This document shows, piece by piece, positions 1-11,412 of a DNA stretch of 64,000 nucleotides. The DNA is from Campylobacter sp. RM6914 (GTDB lineage Bacteria > Campylobacterota > Campylobacteria > Campylobacterales > Campylobacteraceae). A model generated the notes under the pieces. It searched no databases. It saw only the letters and a list, made by a program, of their open reading frames with translations, and was not told the origin of the DNA. Each line of letters starts with the position of its first letter. Position 1 is the first letter of the stretch. A program made the position numbers and the translations under genes. Where the stretch lies: NCBI RefSeq assembly GCF_004803835.1, contig NZ_CP012545.1, positions 1,612,001-1,676,000 of the forward strand, written 5' to 3'.

Positions 1-217
1 TTTTGCATTTAAGGATCACATATTAAACACAATGATAAGAAACAACCTGCACTTTGACAAAACAAATCGCGGCGCAGCCCAGTTTGACTGGCTTTTTCCT
101 ATATTTTCTACTGGGATTTACGGTTATGTTCAGTTTTTTACAGGATATGGCGAAAGCTTAATTGATTATAATAAACACACAAATAAGATAGCAGTCGGTT
201 TTACCCTACTTAGATAG
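1..217 (+). CDS. pldA: Outer membrane phospholipase A, 3' end only (partial)
   Basis: Only the last ~71 codons lie in the window; the frame is open from the left edge to the TAG at 215-217. The residues YVQFFTGYGESLIDYN are the C-terminal beta-strand signature of outer membrane phospholipase A (PldA), which hydrolyses phospholipids that reach the outer leaflet. The catalytic Ser/His region lies outside the window and cannot be checked. Internal methionines (e.g. base 32) are not starts. The identity rests on the C-terminal motif. Confidence 0.85.
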   Translation, partial: FAFKDHILNTMIRNNLHFDKTNRGAAQFDWLFPIFSTGIYGYVQFFTGYGESLIDYNKHTNKIAVGFTLLR

Positions 218-297
218 GCAAATTTCGCTGTTTTCGTTAAAAATTTAGATTTTTAGTAATTAGTATTATTTTTTAAGATTTTATAAGGAAAATTTGT

Positions 298-303
298 TAA
301 TAT
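298..303 (+). promoter_or_regulatory. Candidate -10 element for the glycerate operon
   Basis: TAATAT preceded by TGT forms an extended -10 of the TGn-TAnnnT type common in Campylobacter. It lies about 33 bases before the permease start, which has a good ribosome site (AAGGAG) at about 326-331. No clear -35 is visible, which is usual for sigma-70 promoters in this genus. Inferred from pattern only. Confidence 0.4.
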
Positions 304-336
304 ATCCCTAAAAAACTTTAATCTAAGGAGCTTTTT

Positions 337-1713
337 ATGAGCGGTATTTCTTTGATTATTAGTTTTGTAATCGCCATAGTCATAATGATATGGATGATCT
401 CAAAGCTAAAGGTTCATCCGTTTTTGGCATTGATGAGTATATCTCTTATCCTTGCTATCGTTGCAGGAATTGATCTTGCTAAAATCCCAAGCATTATCGG
501 TAACGGCTTTAGCGGTATATTTAAAAGTATCGGTATCGTTATTATCTTTGGTGCACTTATCGGAACAATCCTCGAAAAGACCGGTGCAGCGCTAAAGTTA
601 GCCGACATGGTCGTAAACTGCGTTGGTCAAAAACGCCCTGAGCTTGCTATGCTTATCATGGGCTGGGTAGTAGGCATACCTGTGTTTTGCGATAGTGGTT
701 TTGTTGTATTAAACCCTATCCGTGAAGCACTTCGCAAAAAGATCTCGGCAAATCCGGTAGGCATGGCTGTAGCGCTTAGTGGCGGTCTTTATGCAGCTCA
801 CGTGTTTATACCGCCTACTCCTGGACCTATCGCGGCTGCAGGAGCACTAGGACTTGGAGGGAATTTATTGCTTGTTATCGGCATGGGTGTAGTTGTTTCT
901 ATACCTGTTTTGATCGGTGTTTATATGTTTGCTAGACGCATAGGCGATGAAGTTAGCATAAGCGACGAGGAAGCAAATGCTATCATATCTCAAAGCTACG
1001 AAGATCTAATCAAACAATACGGCAAACTTCCTGGTGGATTTTTAAGTGTTGCACCTATTTTCATGCCGATTTTATTCATGGCTCTTGGCTCTATCGCTAA
1101 AATTTTAGGCATAAGCGGAGCATTTGGCAACCTGCTTGCTTTCCTAGGTAATCCTATCATGGCTCTTGCTATCGGCGTTGTTTTTGGCATATTGCTACTT
1201 GCTGATACAAACAAACTACCTGCATTTAACGACATGACAAATGAAACGCTAAAAATAGTAGGCCCGATACTATTTATCACAGCCGCGGGTGGTGTTTTAG
1301 GCCAAGTTATAACATCTGCCGGCTTTGTTGACTATATAAAAGAAAATGCAGCAGTCATTAGCGCAGCGGGAATTTTCTTCCCATTCTTGATCTCAGCTAT
1401 ACTAAAAACAGCACAAGGAAGCTCAACTGTAGCCATTATCACTACAGCTTCTATCATGGGTGCATTTAATGCCGACAACTCACTAATGATGGCTCTTGGG
1501 CTAACTAGCGAGATAGCTGCTGCCCTATGCGTCATGGCGATCGCTGCGGGTGCAATGTGCGTATCACATGCTAATGACAGCTACTTCTGGGTCGTTACTA
1601 ACTTTAGCAAAATGACACCTCAACAAGGTTACCGAACACAAACCATGATGACATTTATCATGGGTATCGTTGGCATTGCTAGCGTTTATATCTTGTCATT
1701 GGTTCTACTATGA
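337..1713 (+). CDS. GntP-family permease, probable glycerate/gluconate:H+ symporter
   Basis: A 458-residue, highly hydrophobic protein with about 12 predicted membrane segments, the usual size of the GntP family (about 440-460). Family-typical stretches include PVFCDSGFVVLNPI near residue 110-125, HVFIPPTPGPIAAA near 150-165 and KTAQGSSTVAIIT near 350. GntP members import gluconate, glycerate or related hydroxy acids with protons. The next gene is a glycerate kinase that starts inside this gene's last codons (ATGA overlap at 1710), so the substrate is more likely D-glycerate than gluconate; this is inference from context. The start is set by AAGGAG just upstream. Confidence 0.85.
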   Translation: MSGISLIISFVIAIVIMIWMISKLKVHPFLALMSISLILAIVAGIDLAKIPSIIGNGFSGIFKSIGIVIIFGALIGTILEKTGAALKLADMVVNCVGQKRPELAMLIMGWVVGIPVFCDSGFVVLNPIREALRKKISANPVGMAVALSGGLYAAHVFIPPTPGPIAAAGALGLGGNLLLVIGMGVVVSIPVLIGVYMFARRIGDEVSISDEEANAIISQSYEDLIKQYGKLPGGFLSVAPIFMPILFMALGSIAKILGISGAFGNLLAFLGNPIMALAIGVVFGILLLADTNKLPAFNDMTNETLKIVGPILFITAAGGVLGQVITSAGFVDYIKENAAVISAAGIFFPFLISAILKTAQGSSTVAIITTASIMGAFNADNSLMMALGLTSEIAAALCVMAIAAGAMCVSHANDSYFWVVTNFSKMTPQQGYRTQTMMTFIMGIVGIASVYILSLVLL

Positions 1714-2840
1714 AGGTATTAGTCGCGATTGACTCTTTTAAAGGATCGCTAAGTTCGCTTGAAGCGGGCCTAGCGGTCAAAGAAGGCATAAAAGATCTTT
1801 GTGAAGTTGTAGTAAAGCCTGTTGCAGACGGTGGTGAGGGTAGCGTAGAAGCGCTTTGCGATGCTCTTGGGGGAAGATACATCGACATCATGGCTCAAAA
1901 TCCACTCGGCATACAAATTTTAGCCAGATACGCTATAGCAAATGATCTGGCAATAATGGAGATGGCTAGCACTTCAGGTCTAACGCTGATCCAAAAAGAG
2001 CAACGAGATCCTTTAAAAACAAGCACTTATGGTTTTGGCACTATGATAAAAGATGCTATAAATAAAGGTGCGCGTAAATTTATAATCGGTATCGGCGGTA
2101 GCGCAACCAACGATGCCGGCACCGGTATGCTAAGTGCACTTGGCTTTGAATTTTATGACGAGAGTGGAAATTTATTAAAAGGTGTTGGCGAGGATCTTAT
2201 AAAGATCTCTAAAATTTCAACAAAAAATGCCATGCCTACACTAAAAGAGTGTGAATTTCTAATAGCTTGTGATGTTGATAACCCACTATATGGTAAAAAC
2301 GGTGCAGCCTATGTTTATGGTCCACAAAAAGGAGCCGATGGCAAAACAGTCAAAAAGCTAGATGAGGGATTAATAAATTTCGCAAATGTCGTCTCAAAAG
2401 AATTTGGATATGACTTTAGCGCGCTAGAGGGCGCCGGGGCTGCCGGCGGTCTTGGATTTGGTTTTGTGAGCTTTTTAAGTGCCACTCTAAAATCAGGCAT
2501 ACACATCATCACAGAAGAGATAGGCCTTGAAGAAGAGATCAAAAAAGCCGACCTGATCATAACAGGCGAGGGTAAAATGGACTTTCAAAGCTCAATGGGC
2601 AAAACCCCTACAGGCGTAGCAAAGTTAGCCAAAAAATACAACAAGCCCGTTATCGCTTTTGCAGGTAGTGTATCTCCGTGTGCAAAAGAGTGCAACAGTA
2701 ACGGCATAGATGCTTTCTTTGGGATACTGGGCGAGCCTATAAGCCTTGAAGAAGCAATGAGAAAAGACATAGCATCACAAAATTTAAAGCTAACGAGCAA
2801 CCAAGCTGTTAGGCTTTTCATGTTAGCACAAGCTAAATAA
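1710..2840 (+). CDS. Glycerate kinase (GarK/GlxK family)
   Basis: A 376-residue protein of normal length for the bacterial glycerate kinase I family. Visible motifs are ADGGEGS near residue 40, GIGGSATNDAGTG near 130 and TGEGKMDFQSS near 285, which line the substrate and ATP site. The family phosphorylates D-glycerate; GarK-type enzymes make 2-phosphoglycerate. The four-base overlap with the upstream permease implies translational coupling and a two-gene uptake and kinase operon. Enolase, which uses 2-phosphoglycerate, lies about 1.3 kb away on the other strand. The 2-phospho rather than 3-phospho product is inferred from family. Confidence 0.9.
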   Translation: MKVLVAIDSFKGSLSSLEAGLAVKEGIKDLCEVVVKPVADGGEGSVEALCDALGGRYIDIMAQNPLGIQILARYAIANDLAIMEMASTSGLTLIQKEQRDPLKTSTYGFGTMIKDAINKGARKFIIGIGGSATNDAGTGMLSALGFEFYDESGNLLKGVGEDLIKISKISTKNAMPTLKECEFLIACDVDNPLYGKNGAAYVYGPQKGADGKTVKKLDEGLINFANVVSKEFGYDFSALEGAGAAGGLGFGFVSFLSATLKSGIHIITEEIGLEEEIKKADLIITGEGKMDFQSSMGKTPTGVAKLAKKYNKPVIAFAGSVSPCAKECNSNGIDAFFGILGEPISLEEAMRKDIASQNLKLTSNQAVRLFMLAQAK

Positions 2841-2844
2841 AATT

Positions 2845-2880
2845 AAGACGGTTTGGCTAAAAGCTTTGCCGTCTTTTATA
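2845..2880 (+). terminator. Rho-independent terminator after glycerate kinase
   Basis: Perfect 7-bp stem AAGACGG (2845-2851) / CCGTCTT (2869-2875) followed by TTTATA, placed 5 bases after the kinase stop. It ends the permease-kinase operon. Confidence 0.75.
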
Positions 2881-2972
2881 GTTTAAATTATTTGATCAAA
2901 TTTGCACGCAGAAATTTATATAATGAAGACTTCAAGTCAAAGCATATTTGACGCTATTAGCTAAATTTATTA

Positions 2973-3854
2973 TCATTTAACTCTAAGCTCATAGCCTTGC
3001 ATAACTTTGCCGATACTATATGTTCGTTTTTTATCAAGCTCTACAACAACTCGGTAGAAGTCGTCATGCCAGCCCACGGTTATGTTTTTAAATACCGCAG
3101 AATTTACTTTTATATATTTTGTTCTAAAACTTTTTGGAGGATTATCAAAGTCAAGAACTATCTTGCTATTTTCATGACTAAAATATTTTATATTTTTGTC
3201 TTTTGTTATGATTTTTAGGATATTTTTAGAGCTATCTATCTCAAACATATCCGCAAATTTCAGCGAGCTTGGCTGCTTTTTTGGCTGAATTTTTGGTTTA
3301 TTGGTTGTGACTTGTTTGCTTTTTGGTTGTGTTTTAGCTTTTACAGACAAACCTACTTTGCTCTTGTTGGTATCTAAATTTATAGTCGTTACGGCAGGTA
3401 AAGTCGTTATAGCCTGCTCTTGCCTTGTAGATTTAACGCTTTTGCTTTGCGTAGTTGTATTTGTGTCATTTTTATCGTGACTTATAGTTTGTATTATTGT
3501 TTTAGCTGTAGGATTTGGCATGGTTACTGAAACATCAAGCTTTTGTGTAGTTAAAGGCTCTGGATTTTTTAACTTTAAGATAGCATACTCTTCTTGCCAA
3601 CTGATAGTTTTATTTATATCGCTTAGCACCTTTTCTTTTATACTGCCATCTCCTGCGCGATATCTAACGGTAACGCCCAACAACAACCTAGCGTCGCTTG
3701 GAAATTTAATATCTTGCGTATCAAATTCGCCAAATTCCTCTTTTAAATTTGTCGTCATTACGCTTGCATTTAGTTCACCAATAGGCGTAAATGGGTTTTC
3801 TCTAGCATAAAGCACGCTTGCCATCAAACAAAATATAATACAAATTTTTTTCAT
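2973..3854 (-). CDS. Periplasmic AMIN-domain protein, CgpA (Cj1670c)-like, sequon-rich
   Basis: 293 residues with an N-terminal signal peptide (about 1-17, ending LYA), a Ser/Thr/Lys-rich linker (about 115-195) and a C-terminal AMIN-like beta domain (about 200-293). AMIN domains bind peptidoglycan or envelope targets. The gene order eno - ftsB-like - this gene matches C. jejuni Cj1672c-Cj1671c-Cj1670c, and Cj1670c is the glycoprotein CgpA, to my knowledge. The protein carries five bacterial N-glycosylation sequons (D/E-x-N-x-S/T) at Asn29, 81, 129, 132 and 163. It is the last gene of the minus-strand recA-eno run. Its molecular role is unknown. Confidence 0.75.
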   Translation of the reverse strand: MKKICIIFCLMASVLYARENPFTPIGELNASVMTTNLKEEFGEFDTQDIKFPSDARLLLGVTVRYRAGDGSIKEKVLSDINKTISWQEEYAILKLKNPEPLTTQKLDVSVTMPNPTAKTIIQTISHDKNDTNTTTQSKSVKSTRQEQAITTLPAVTTINLDTNKSKVGLSVKAKTQPKSKQVTTNKPKIQPKKQPSSLKFADMFEIDSSKNILKIITKDKNIKYFSHENSKIVLDFDNPPKSFRTKYIKVNSAVFKNITVGWHDDFYRVVVELDKKRTYSIGKVMQGYELRVK

Positions 3855-3859
3855 TTTAG

Positions 3860-6437
<2,578 letters not shown>

Positions 6438-6492
6438 ATACTACCTTATTTGAAAATTTTCTGATTTTATCAAAAAATGTGTGAATTTTACT

Positions 6493-6984
6493 TTAATCAC
6501 TCACGCCGTTATCACACAAAATGATATTTTTATTTAGCTTATCAGCCAAATTTACAAGTCCTAAAATTCTATTCTCATCTTCTAAAAACAACACATACGT
6601 ATCACCGCAAAGTGCATAAATTCCCATAGCAAGAGCGCTGTTTAAATTTAATGCACACGATGTTAGAAATGTAGCATCTACGCTGCCCTCATCTGCTTTT
6701 GGCTCATTTTTTAGCTTAGGTTTTATAGCCTGTAAAAACTCGGTTTTAGTTGTTGATTTACTAAATTTATATAGTAAATTTTTACTTGCTAAATATTCAC
6801 AAAGTTCGTTAAATTCTTTGATATCGCTAGGTTTTACCTCATCGAATTTAAGAGCAAATTCTTTAAGTAAATTCTCTTTTATGTTTGCGTTTGGCTCTAG
6901 CTCTTTTTGCTTTTTTCTGGCATAAAACCAGATACATATAAAAACAATCGCCATGGCTAAAATTTCGTTTAAAAACTCTCTCAT
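6493..6984 (-). CDS. Conserved unknown membrane-anchored protein upstream of recA
   Basis: 163 residues with an N-terminal membrane segment (about 5-22), then a charged cytoplasmic part. No catalytic motif is recognised. It lies between murB (8 bases away) and recA, the same neighbourhood as C. jejuni Cj1674, which is also uncharacterised. Residues 115-163 form an alternating hydrophobic pattern that could be a small alpha/beta domain. Function unknown. Confidence 0.6.
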   Translation of the reverse strand: MREFLNEILAMAIVFICIWFYARKKQKELEPNANIKENLLKEFALKFDEVKPSDIKEFNELCEYLASKNLLYKFSKSTTKTEFLQAIKPKLKNEPKADEGSVDATFLTSCALNLNSALAMGIYALCGDTYVLFLEDENRILGLVNLADKLNKNIILCDNGVSD

Positions 6985-6992
6985 TTTACACC

Positions 6993-7766
6993 TTAAAGTA
7001 TGACAACTTCAGTCTTTAGTTCTATGCCAAAGCTCTCAGAAACACGTCTTTTGGCCAACTCTATAAGCTCGGTTGCATCAAAAAATGTCGCATTATTAAA
7101 ATTTATCAAGAAATTTGCATGTTTTTCGCTAAATTTTGCTCCGCCGATAGCATGTCCTTTTAATCCAACCGCCTCAATCAACCGTCCCGCAAAGTCACCT
7201 TGTGGATTAGTAAAGCAGCTTCCAAAGCTAGCCCCTTTTGGTTGATTAGATCGTTTCTTGTTTATCTCGTCGGCAAAACTTTGCAAAAAACCTTTTTTGA
7301 CCTTAAATTTAGCCCCAAATATCGGCTCGTTAATACCGCTATGGCGATACGAGAAGTCTATCTCACTCTTTGGCACCCAGCCTCTAGCCAGTAAAACGTG
7401 AGTAAGGCTATCACTTATACTAAGCCCCAAAAGTCCTGCATTCATAAAGACTAATCCACCAAGAGTGCCAGGTATATTTTGCAGGATTTCAAATCCGGCG
7501 ATATTGTGCTTTTTGGCAAAACTAAAGATCTTACCGCTCTTGCTGGCACCGCCTATCTCAAGCTCATCACCGTTTAAATTTATATAGTCAAATTTCTTTG
7601 AAAGTATCGCCATTTTTGGAGGATTTGGCGAGATTAAAATGTTGTTTGCGCCACCTATCAAAACAGCATCTCTGACATCATCATCTATGCTATCTACAAC
7701 CGTAACCTCATGCTCTCCGCCTATCTTTACGGAGCTAAATTTGGCAAAATTTATAATGCGCTTCAC
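6993..7766 (-). CDS. murB: UDP-N-acetylenolpyruvoylglucosamine reductase
   Basis: 257 residues, in the short MurB size range found in epsilonproteobacteria. It reduces enolpyruvyl-UDP-GlcNAc to UDP-MurNAc with NADPH and FAD. Visible motifs are IGGANNILI near 37 (FAD site), NIPGTLGGLVFMNAG near 95-110, RHSGI near 140 and GASFGSCFTNPQGDFAGRLIE near 175-195, which includes the catalytic Ser. The start is a GTG whose bases overlap the fliQ stop (GTGA), so fliQ and murB are probably translationally coupled. Confidence 0.93.
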   Translation of the reverse strand: MKRIINFAKFSSVKIGGEHEVTVVDSIDDDVRDAVLIGGANNILISPNPPKMAILSKKFDYINLNGDELEIGGASKSGKIFSFAKKHNIAGFEILQNIPGTLGGLVFMNAGLLGLSISDSLTHVLLARGWVPKSEIDFSYRHSGINEPIFGAKFKVKKGFLQSFADEINKKRSNQPKGASFGSCFTNPQGDFAGRLIEAVGLKGHAIGGAKFSEKHANFLINFNNATFFDATELIELAKRRVSESFGIELKTEVVIL

Positions 7767-8029
7767 TGGACAAATTCCGGGATATAATCAATCATACGCG
7801 TGGTAAATTCAACCATCATCGAAACCATCCACGGCATAAGAAAGATAATAACGACAACAACAAGAATGATCTTAGGAACAAAGCTTAGCGTTGTCTCGTT
7901 TATCTGTGTAGTCGCTTGAAATATCGATATAAGCAAACCCGCGATAAGCCCACAAAGTAGCATAGGCAAACTTAGATAAAGCGCTATCTTAAAAGTCTCT
8001 ATGCCAAGTGCAACCAGAGTGCTTTGCAT
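7763..8029 (-). CDS. fliQ: Flagellar export apparatus protein FliQ
   Basis: 88 residues with two membrane helices (about 12-40 and 50-75) around the FliQ motif FQATTQINETTLSFVPK. FliQ forms the type III export gate with FliP and FliR. The start overlaps the mqnD stop (TAATG) and the end overlaps murB. The separation of fliQ from other flagellar genes and its linkage to murB is seen in other Campylobacter genomes. Confidence 0.95.
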   Translation of the reverse strand: MQSTLVALGIETFKIALYLSLPMLLCGLIAGLLISIFQATTQINETTLSFVPKIILVVVVIIFLMPWMVSMMVEFTTRMIDYIPEFVQ

Positions 8030-8901
8030 TAGCTAAACCTTGCCTCGTTGTATTCTTTAGGGATAAGATAGTCGTGTGCGTCGATGATTTGCGGATAAAA
8101 ACCGTGCTTATAGCCTATCTCAAACAGTTTATTTAAAGAATTTAAAGCCACCTCGTCCATGCTTACAGAACTTTCATTTGCATATAAATTTAGATATGTT
8201 TTTAGCTTCTCTTTATCGACACGTATCAAATTTCTTTCCATCAACATGTGCGATAAAAACGGTTTATGTGCGGTCGCTATACGAACAGCCTCAGTTAAAA
8301 CCCGCTCGCACTCTATCGCGCCTGTTAAAGGTAAGCTTCGGCGAACCGCCATGCCTCCAAGCGGTAGTGGTATCTCTTCTTTTGCAAACTCACACCAGAT
8401 ATCCCAAATTTCACGTTCAACTTCTAGCTCACTACTAAAATCAAGAATGCTTTCATGTATAAGCACTCCCGCATCAACCTCTCCGCTAACAACAGCACTT
8501 TCGATCTCTAAGAAATTTTTATAAACAATGCGAGCATTAGGATATGCTATGCGAAACAAAAGTGCGTTGCTCGTATGTGCTCCACTTAATGCCACCTTGA
8601 AATTTCGCTTTAAGCTCACGCCTTTTTTCTTCACCAACTTTGGCCCATAACCGTTACCAAAACTAACGGCAGTTCGCAAGAGAGCGTATTCGTCTTTTAT
8701 GAGAGGATAAAGTGCAAAGCTTATCGCTGTCGCGTCATAAGTGCCTTTTAGGGCCTCTTCGTTTAATGTCTGAATGTCAAGAGCGGTATTTGAAAAACGT
8801 AAATTCACACTACTTATCCAGCCGAATTTTACCGCCATATACATAAATATATCATCGGCGTCGGGCGAGTGAGCGACGCTTATTAGCTTGTAATTTTTCA
8901 A
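8029..8901 (-). CDS. mqnD: 1,4-dihydroxy-6-naphthoate synthase (futalosine pathway)
   Basis: 290 residues with a periplasmic-binding-protein-like fold typical of MqnA/MqnD. The opening SVAHSPDADDIFMY and the internal LGGMAVRR are MqnD-like and distinguish it from MqnA. MqnD converts cyclic dehypoxanthine futalosine to 1,4-dihydroxy-6-naphthoate for menaquinone. Campylobacter uses this route rather than MenB-type genes. It is the first gene of the overlapping minus-strand run that continues to fliQ, murB and recA. Confidence 0.9.
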   Translation of the reverse strand: MKNYKLISVAHSPDADDIFMYMAVKFGWISSVNLRFSNTALDIQTLNEEALKGTYDATAISFALYPLIKDEYALLRTAVSFGNGYGPKLVKKKGVSLKRNFKVALSGAHTSNALLFRIAYPNARIVYKNFLEIESAVVSGEVDAGVLIHESILDFSSELEVEREIWDIWCEFAKEEIPLPLGGMAVRRSLPLTGAIECERVLTEAVRIATAHKPFLSHMLMERNLIRVDKEKLKTYLNLYANESSVSMDEVALNSLNKLFEIGYKHGFYPQIIDAHDYLIPKEYNEARFS

Positions 8902-9010
8902 AATTTATCCTTTTGTTTATTGGCGATTGTATCTAAAAATGGTTTAAAGAATAAATTTTTTACCTTTTGTTGTGTTTTTTGTTACCCACGCAACCTGTAT
9001 TGCAGCAAAA

Positions 9011-9699
9011 ATGACAAAAATAATCTACGCAAGAAGAACCAATGAACGATACACCGGTAGTTTTGACTGGATTAAAAGCCGTCATACGTTTTCGTTTGCA
9101 AACTATTTTGATCGTGATTTTATGGGGTTTTTCGCACTTCGCGTTATAAATGACGACATCATCGCTTCACACCGAGGCGTTGGTGCGCACCCACATGAAA
9201 ATATGGAAATTTCTAACATACATCTTAAGCGGTGTCGTTACTCACACTGACAGCATGGGCAACAAAAAAGCTAAGCAAAGGCGAATTTCAAATAATAAGT
9301 GCCGGAACAGGTATTGTTCACTCTGAGATGAACGAGGAAGATGAAGAGCTTCACCTTTATCAAATTTGGATCAAACCAAACATAAAAGGCGTAAAACCGC
9401 GCTACGAGCAAAGAAAATTTAACGACGAAAAACACACGCTAGTGCTTTCGCCAAACGGTGATAACGGCTCATTTAAAATTCATCAGGACATGTGGCTGCA
9501 TAGATATTTTTTACAAAACGAAGAGCTTAATATCACTCTTAATAGCGCCCGCAATTACTGGCTACAAGTCGTAAACGGTAAACTAAATTTACACGAACAC
9601 GAGCTTGGCAAGGCTGACGGCGTTGCCATAAATGATGAAATACTTTTAAAGATAAAGTGTGAAAAGAAAGCAGAGTTTTTGCTATTTGATCTACCGTAA
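9011..9699 (+). pseudogene. Pirin-family protein, disrupted by two frameshifts
   Basis: The gene reads in three frames in turn. Frame 2 from ATG 9011 gives the pirin N-terminus (YTGSFDWIKSRHTFSFANYF, then RGVGAHPHENMEI). At about 9212-9216 the similarity moves to the next frame (TYILSGVVTHTDSMGN). At the A6 run (9264-9269) it moves again to a third frame (KLSKGEFQIISAGTGIVHSEMNEEDEE and onward to a stop at 9699). Each shift is what one inserted base would produce. Pirins are bicupin metal proteins; the HPHEN and HSE metal-binding residues are still present. Either a true pseudogene or sequencing error in homopolymer-like sites. The region before 9011 lacks a good ribosome site. Confidence 0.8.
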
Positions 9700-9796
9700 A
9701 ACAAATCGAGTGCATAAATTTACGCACTCGCGAAATGATAAATTTTTAGCCGATATTTGCAAAGTGTTTAAGCCGGCATAAATTTAGATACTAAAT

Positions 9797-10897
9797 TTAT
9801 AAATTTGGCGTAAATTCTACCTCTTGCAAGCGACTTGAGACAACTTCGCCACGTCCAAATTTAGCCTCCTCTTTGCCGTTAAGCTCAACCAGATCTCCGG
9901 TAAATCCGCAAATATCGTTTTTTACGGTAAAACTTCCTACTCCGTAAATATCAACCGGAGTATTTGCCTCTTCAAAATCGGCTATTTTTTGCGGAGTAAA
10001 TCCTGAGCTAACAACGATCTTAACGTGCTTAAAGTCATTTTCATCAAGCGCCTTTCTAAGCGCAAAAATAAGCTCTTTACACACTCCGTGCGGATCAAAT
10101 TTACTCGTATCCTTGCTCTCAAAATACTTATCGATCAAATTTTTAGAGGTATCGACCCTAACTGCACCAAGTTTCGCCCCCATCGCGTGTGCTGCCGCAA
10201 GAGCGTCCGTTATGACGTCGTTATTATAGTCTACTAATGCAGTTACTAGCTCATCAGGAAATGTTTTGGCATAAATTTTACACGCTTTTACCACATCTCC
10301 TTGGCACATCTGAATAAGCGCATGAGGCATGGTGCCCATACCGCTTCCTCCCCACCAAAACCCTTGAGCGTCAGTTGAAACTCTATTAACCCCGGCGATA
10401 AAGGTGGCATATCCATCGCCGATTTGCGTAGATATATCATCTTGACGATCCGCCATAGAAAAGACGATCTTGCCGCCACCAGCCTTTAAGGCATTTGCCA
10501 CGTTTGTCGCAACGCAACTTCTGCGAGTCAATGTCGCGTCAATGATATTTTCTAAAAATCCAAAATTCTCATACGCACCGCTAATTTTTAAAACAGGCTC
10601 TCCCGCACAAACGACATCGCCGTCGTTTAAAGCATAAATTTTAAGCTTACCCGGCTCTTTTGCAAAGGTATGAATGAGCGAAACAACCTCATCTATACCA
10701 CATAAGACGATATCATCGGTTCGCTGAAAAAACTGCATGGTAACATGCTGGTTTGGCAAATTCTCTTTTATGATTTTGTTGATTTTCAAAAAATATCTTG
10801 CCGTATAAAACCCATCTGCTATACGCGGATCAAATTTAAACGTTTTATTTGTTAAACGCGCTATTTTCCCCTGTTTTTTTAGCTCTATTTCGTTCAT
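9797..10897 (-). CDS. pncB: Nicotinate phosphoribosyltransferase
   Basis: 366 residues. Condenses nicotinate with PRPP to nicotinate mononucleotide for NAD salvage. Motifs seen are RIADGFYTARYF near the start, SMADRQDD (about 150), WWGGSGMGTMPHALIQM (about 185-200), VRVDTSK (about 250) and DIYGVGSF (about 325), all typical of the NAPRTase fold. It is somewhat shorter than E. coli PncB (400). It follows ridA by 12 bases and is probably cotranscribed with it. Confidence 0.88.
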   Translation of the reverse strand: MNEIELKKQGKIARLTNKTFKFDPRIADGFYTARYFLKINKIIKENLPNQHVTMQFFQRTDDIVLCGIDEVVSLIHTFAKEPGKLKIYALNDGDVVCAGEPVLKISGAYENFGFLENIIDATLTRRSCVATNVANALKAGGGKIVFSMADRQDDISTQIGDGYATFIAGVNRVSTDAQGFWWGGSGMGTMPHALIQMCQGDVVKACKIYAKTFPDELVTALVDYNNDVITDALAAAHAMGAKLGAVRVDTSKNLIDKYFESKDTSKFDPHGVCKELIFALRKALDENDFKHVKIVVSSGFTPQKIADFEEANTPVDIYGVGSFTVKNDICGFTGDLVELNGKEEAKFGRGEVVSSRLQEVEFTPNL

Positions 10898-10909
10898 TTT
10901 GGACCTTTA

Positions 10910-11287
10910 TTATTTTTGTGTTGCTATAACTTCTATCTCAACAAGTCCATTTTTAGGTAAAGTTTTGATAGCTACCGTGCTTCGCGCAGGAAAGTCTCCA
11001 CTAAAATAGCTAGCATAAATTTCATTTACCGTAGCAAAATCATTAATGTCGGCTAAAAATATAGTAGTTTTTACAACATTCGTAAAGTCTAAATCCGCTG
11101 CAGAAAGTATCGCTTTGATATTTTCCATGCTTTGTCTTGCTTGCGACTTTACATCAACACCGACAAATTCGCCGGCCGCTGTTACTCCAAGCTGACCTGA
11201 AATAAATAAAAAACCGTTTGCCATAACGGCTTGAGAGTATGGTCCGATAGCTTGTGGGGCATTGTTTGTGTGTATGATTTTTTTCAT
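10910..11287 (-). CDS. ridA: RidA-family enamine/imine deaminase
   Basis: 125 residues, normal for RidA/YjgF/UK114. It hydrolyses reactive 2-aminoacrylate and related enamines made by PLP enzymes. The opening APQAIGPYSQAV, the SGQLG stretch and the PARSTVAIKTLP segment, with the substrate-binding Arg, are classic. A clear ribosome site (AAGGA) precedes the ATG. It is upstream of and close to pncB. Confidence 0.93.
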   Translation of the reverse strand: MKKIIHTNNAPQAIGPYSQAVMANGFLFISGQLGVTAAGEFVGVDVKSQARQSMENIKAILSAADLDFTNVVKTTIFLADINDFATVNEIYASYFSGDFPARSTVAIKTLPKNGLVEIEVIATQK

Positions 11288-11378
11288 GTGTCGTCCTTGG
11301 ATGTAAAATTTTAAAAATCTTACACTTTTTTAATTATTTATGTCAATAAAAAAGCGATACCGCACCTACTTTTTATGC

Positions 11379-11384
11379 TAAAAT
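11379..11384 (+). promoter_or_regulatory. Candidate extended -10 that decides the start of the next gene
   Basis: TGC-TAAAAT is an extended -10 element. It overlaps the upstream in-frame ATG at 11383, so that codon would lie at or before the transcription start. The ATG at 11413 is therefore the better start for the gene that follows. Confidence 0.4.
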
Positions 11385-11412
11385 GTTAAAAACCAATACT
11401 TGCGTGAGAAAA

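Noticed and set aside
9199-9275. Programmed frameshifting in the pirin gene
   Set aside because: Two separate shifts with no slippery heptamer and downstream structure seen; decay or sequencing error is simpler.
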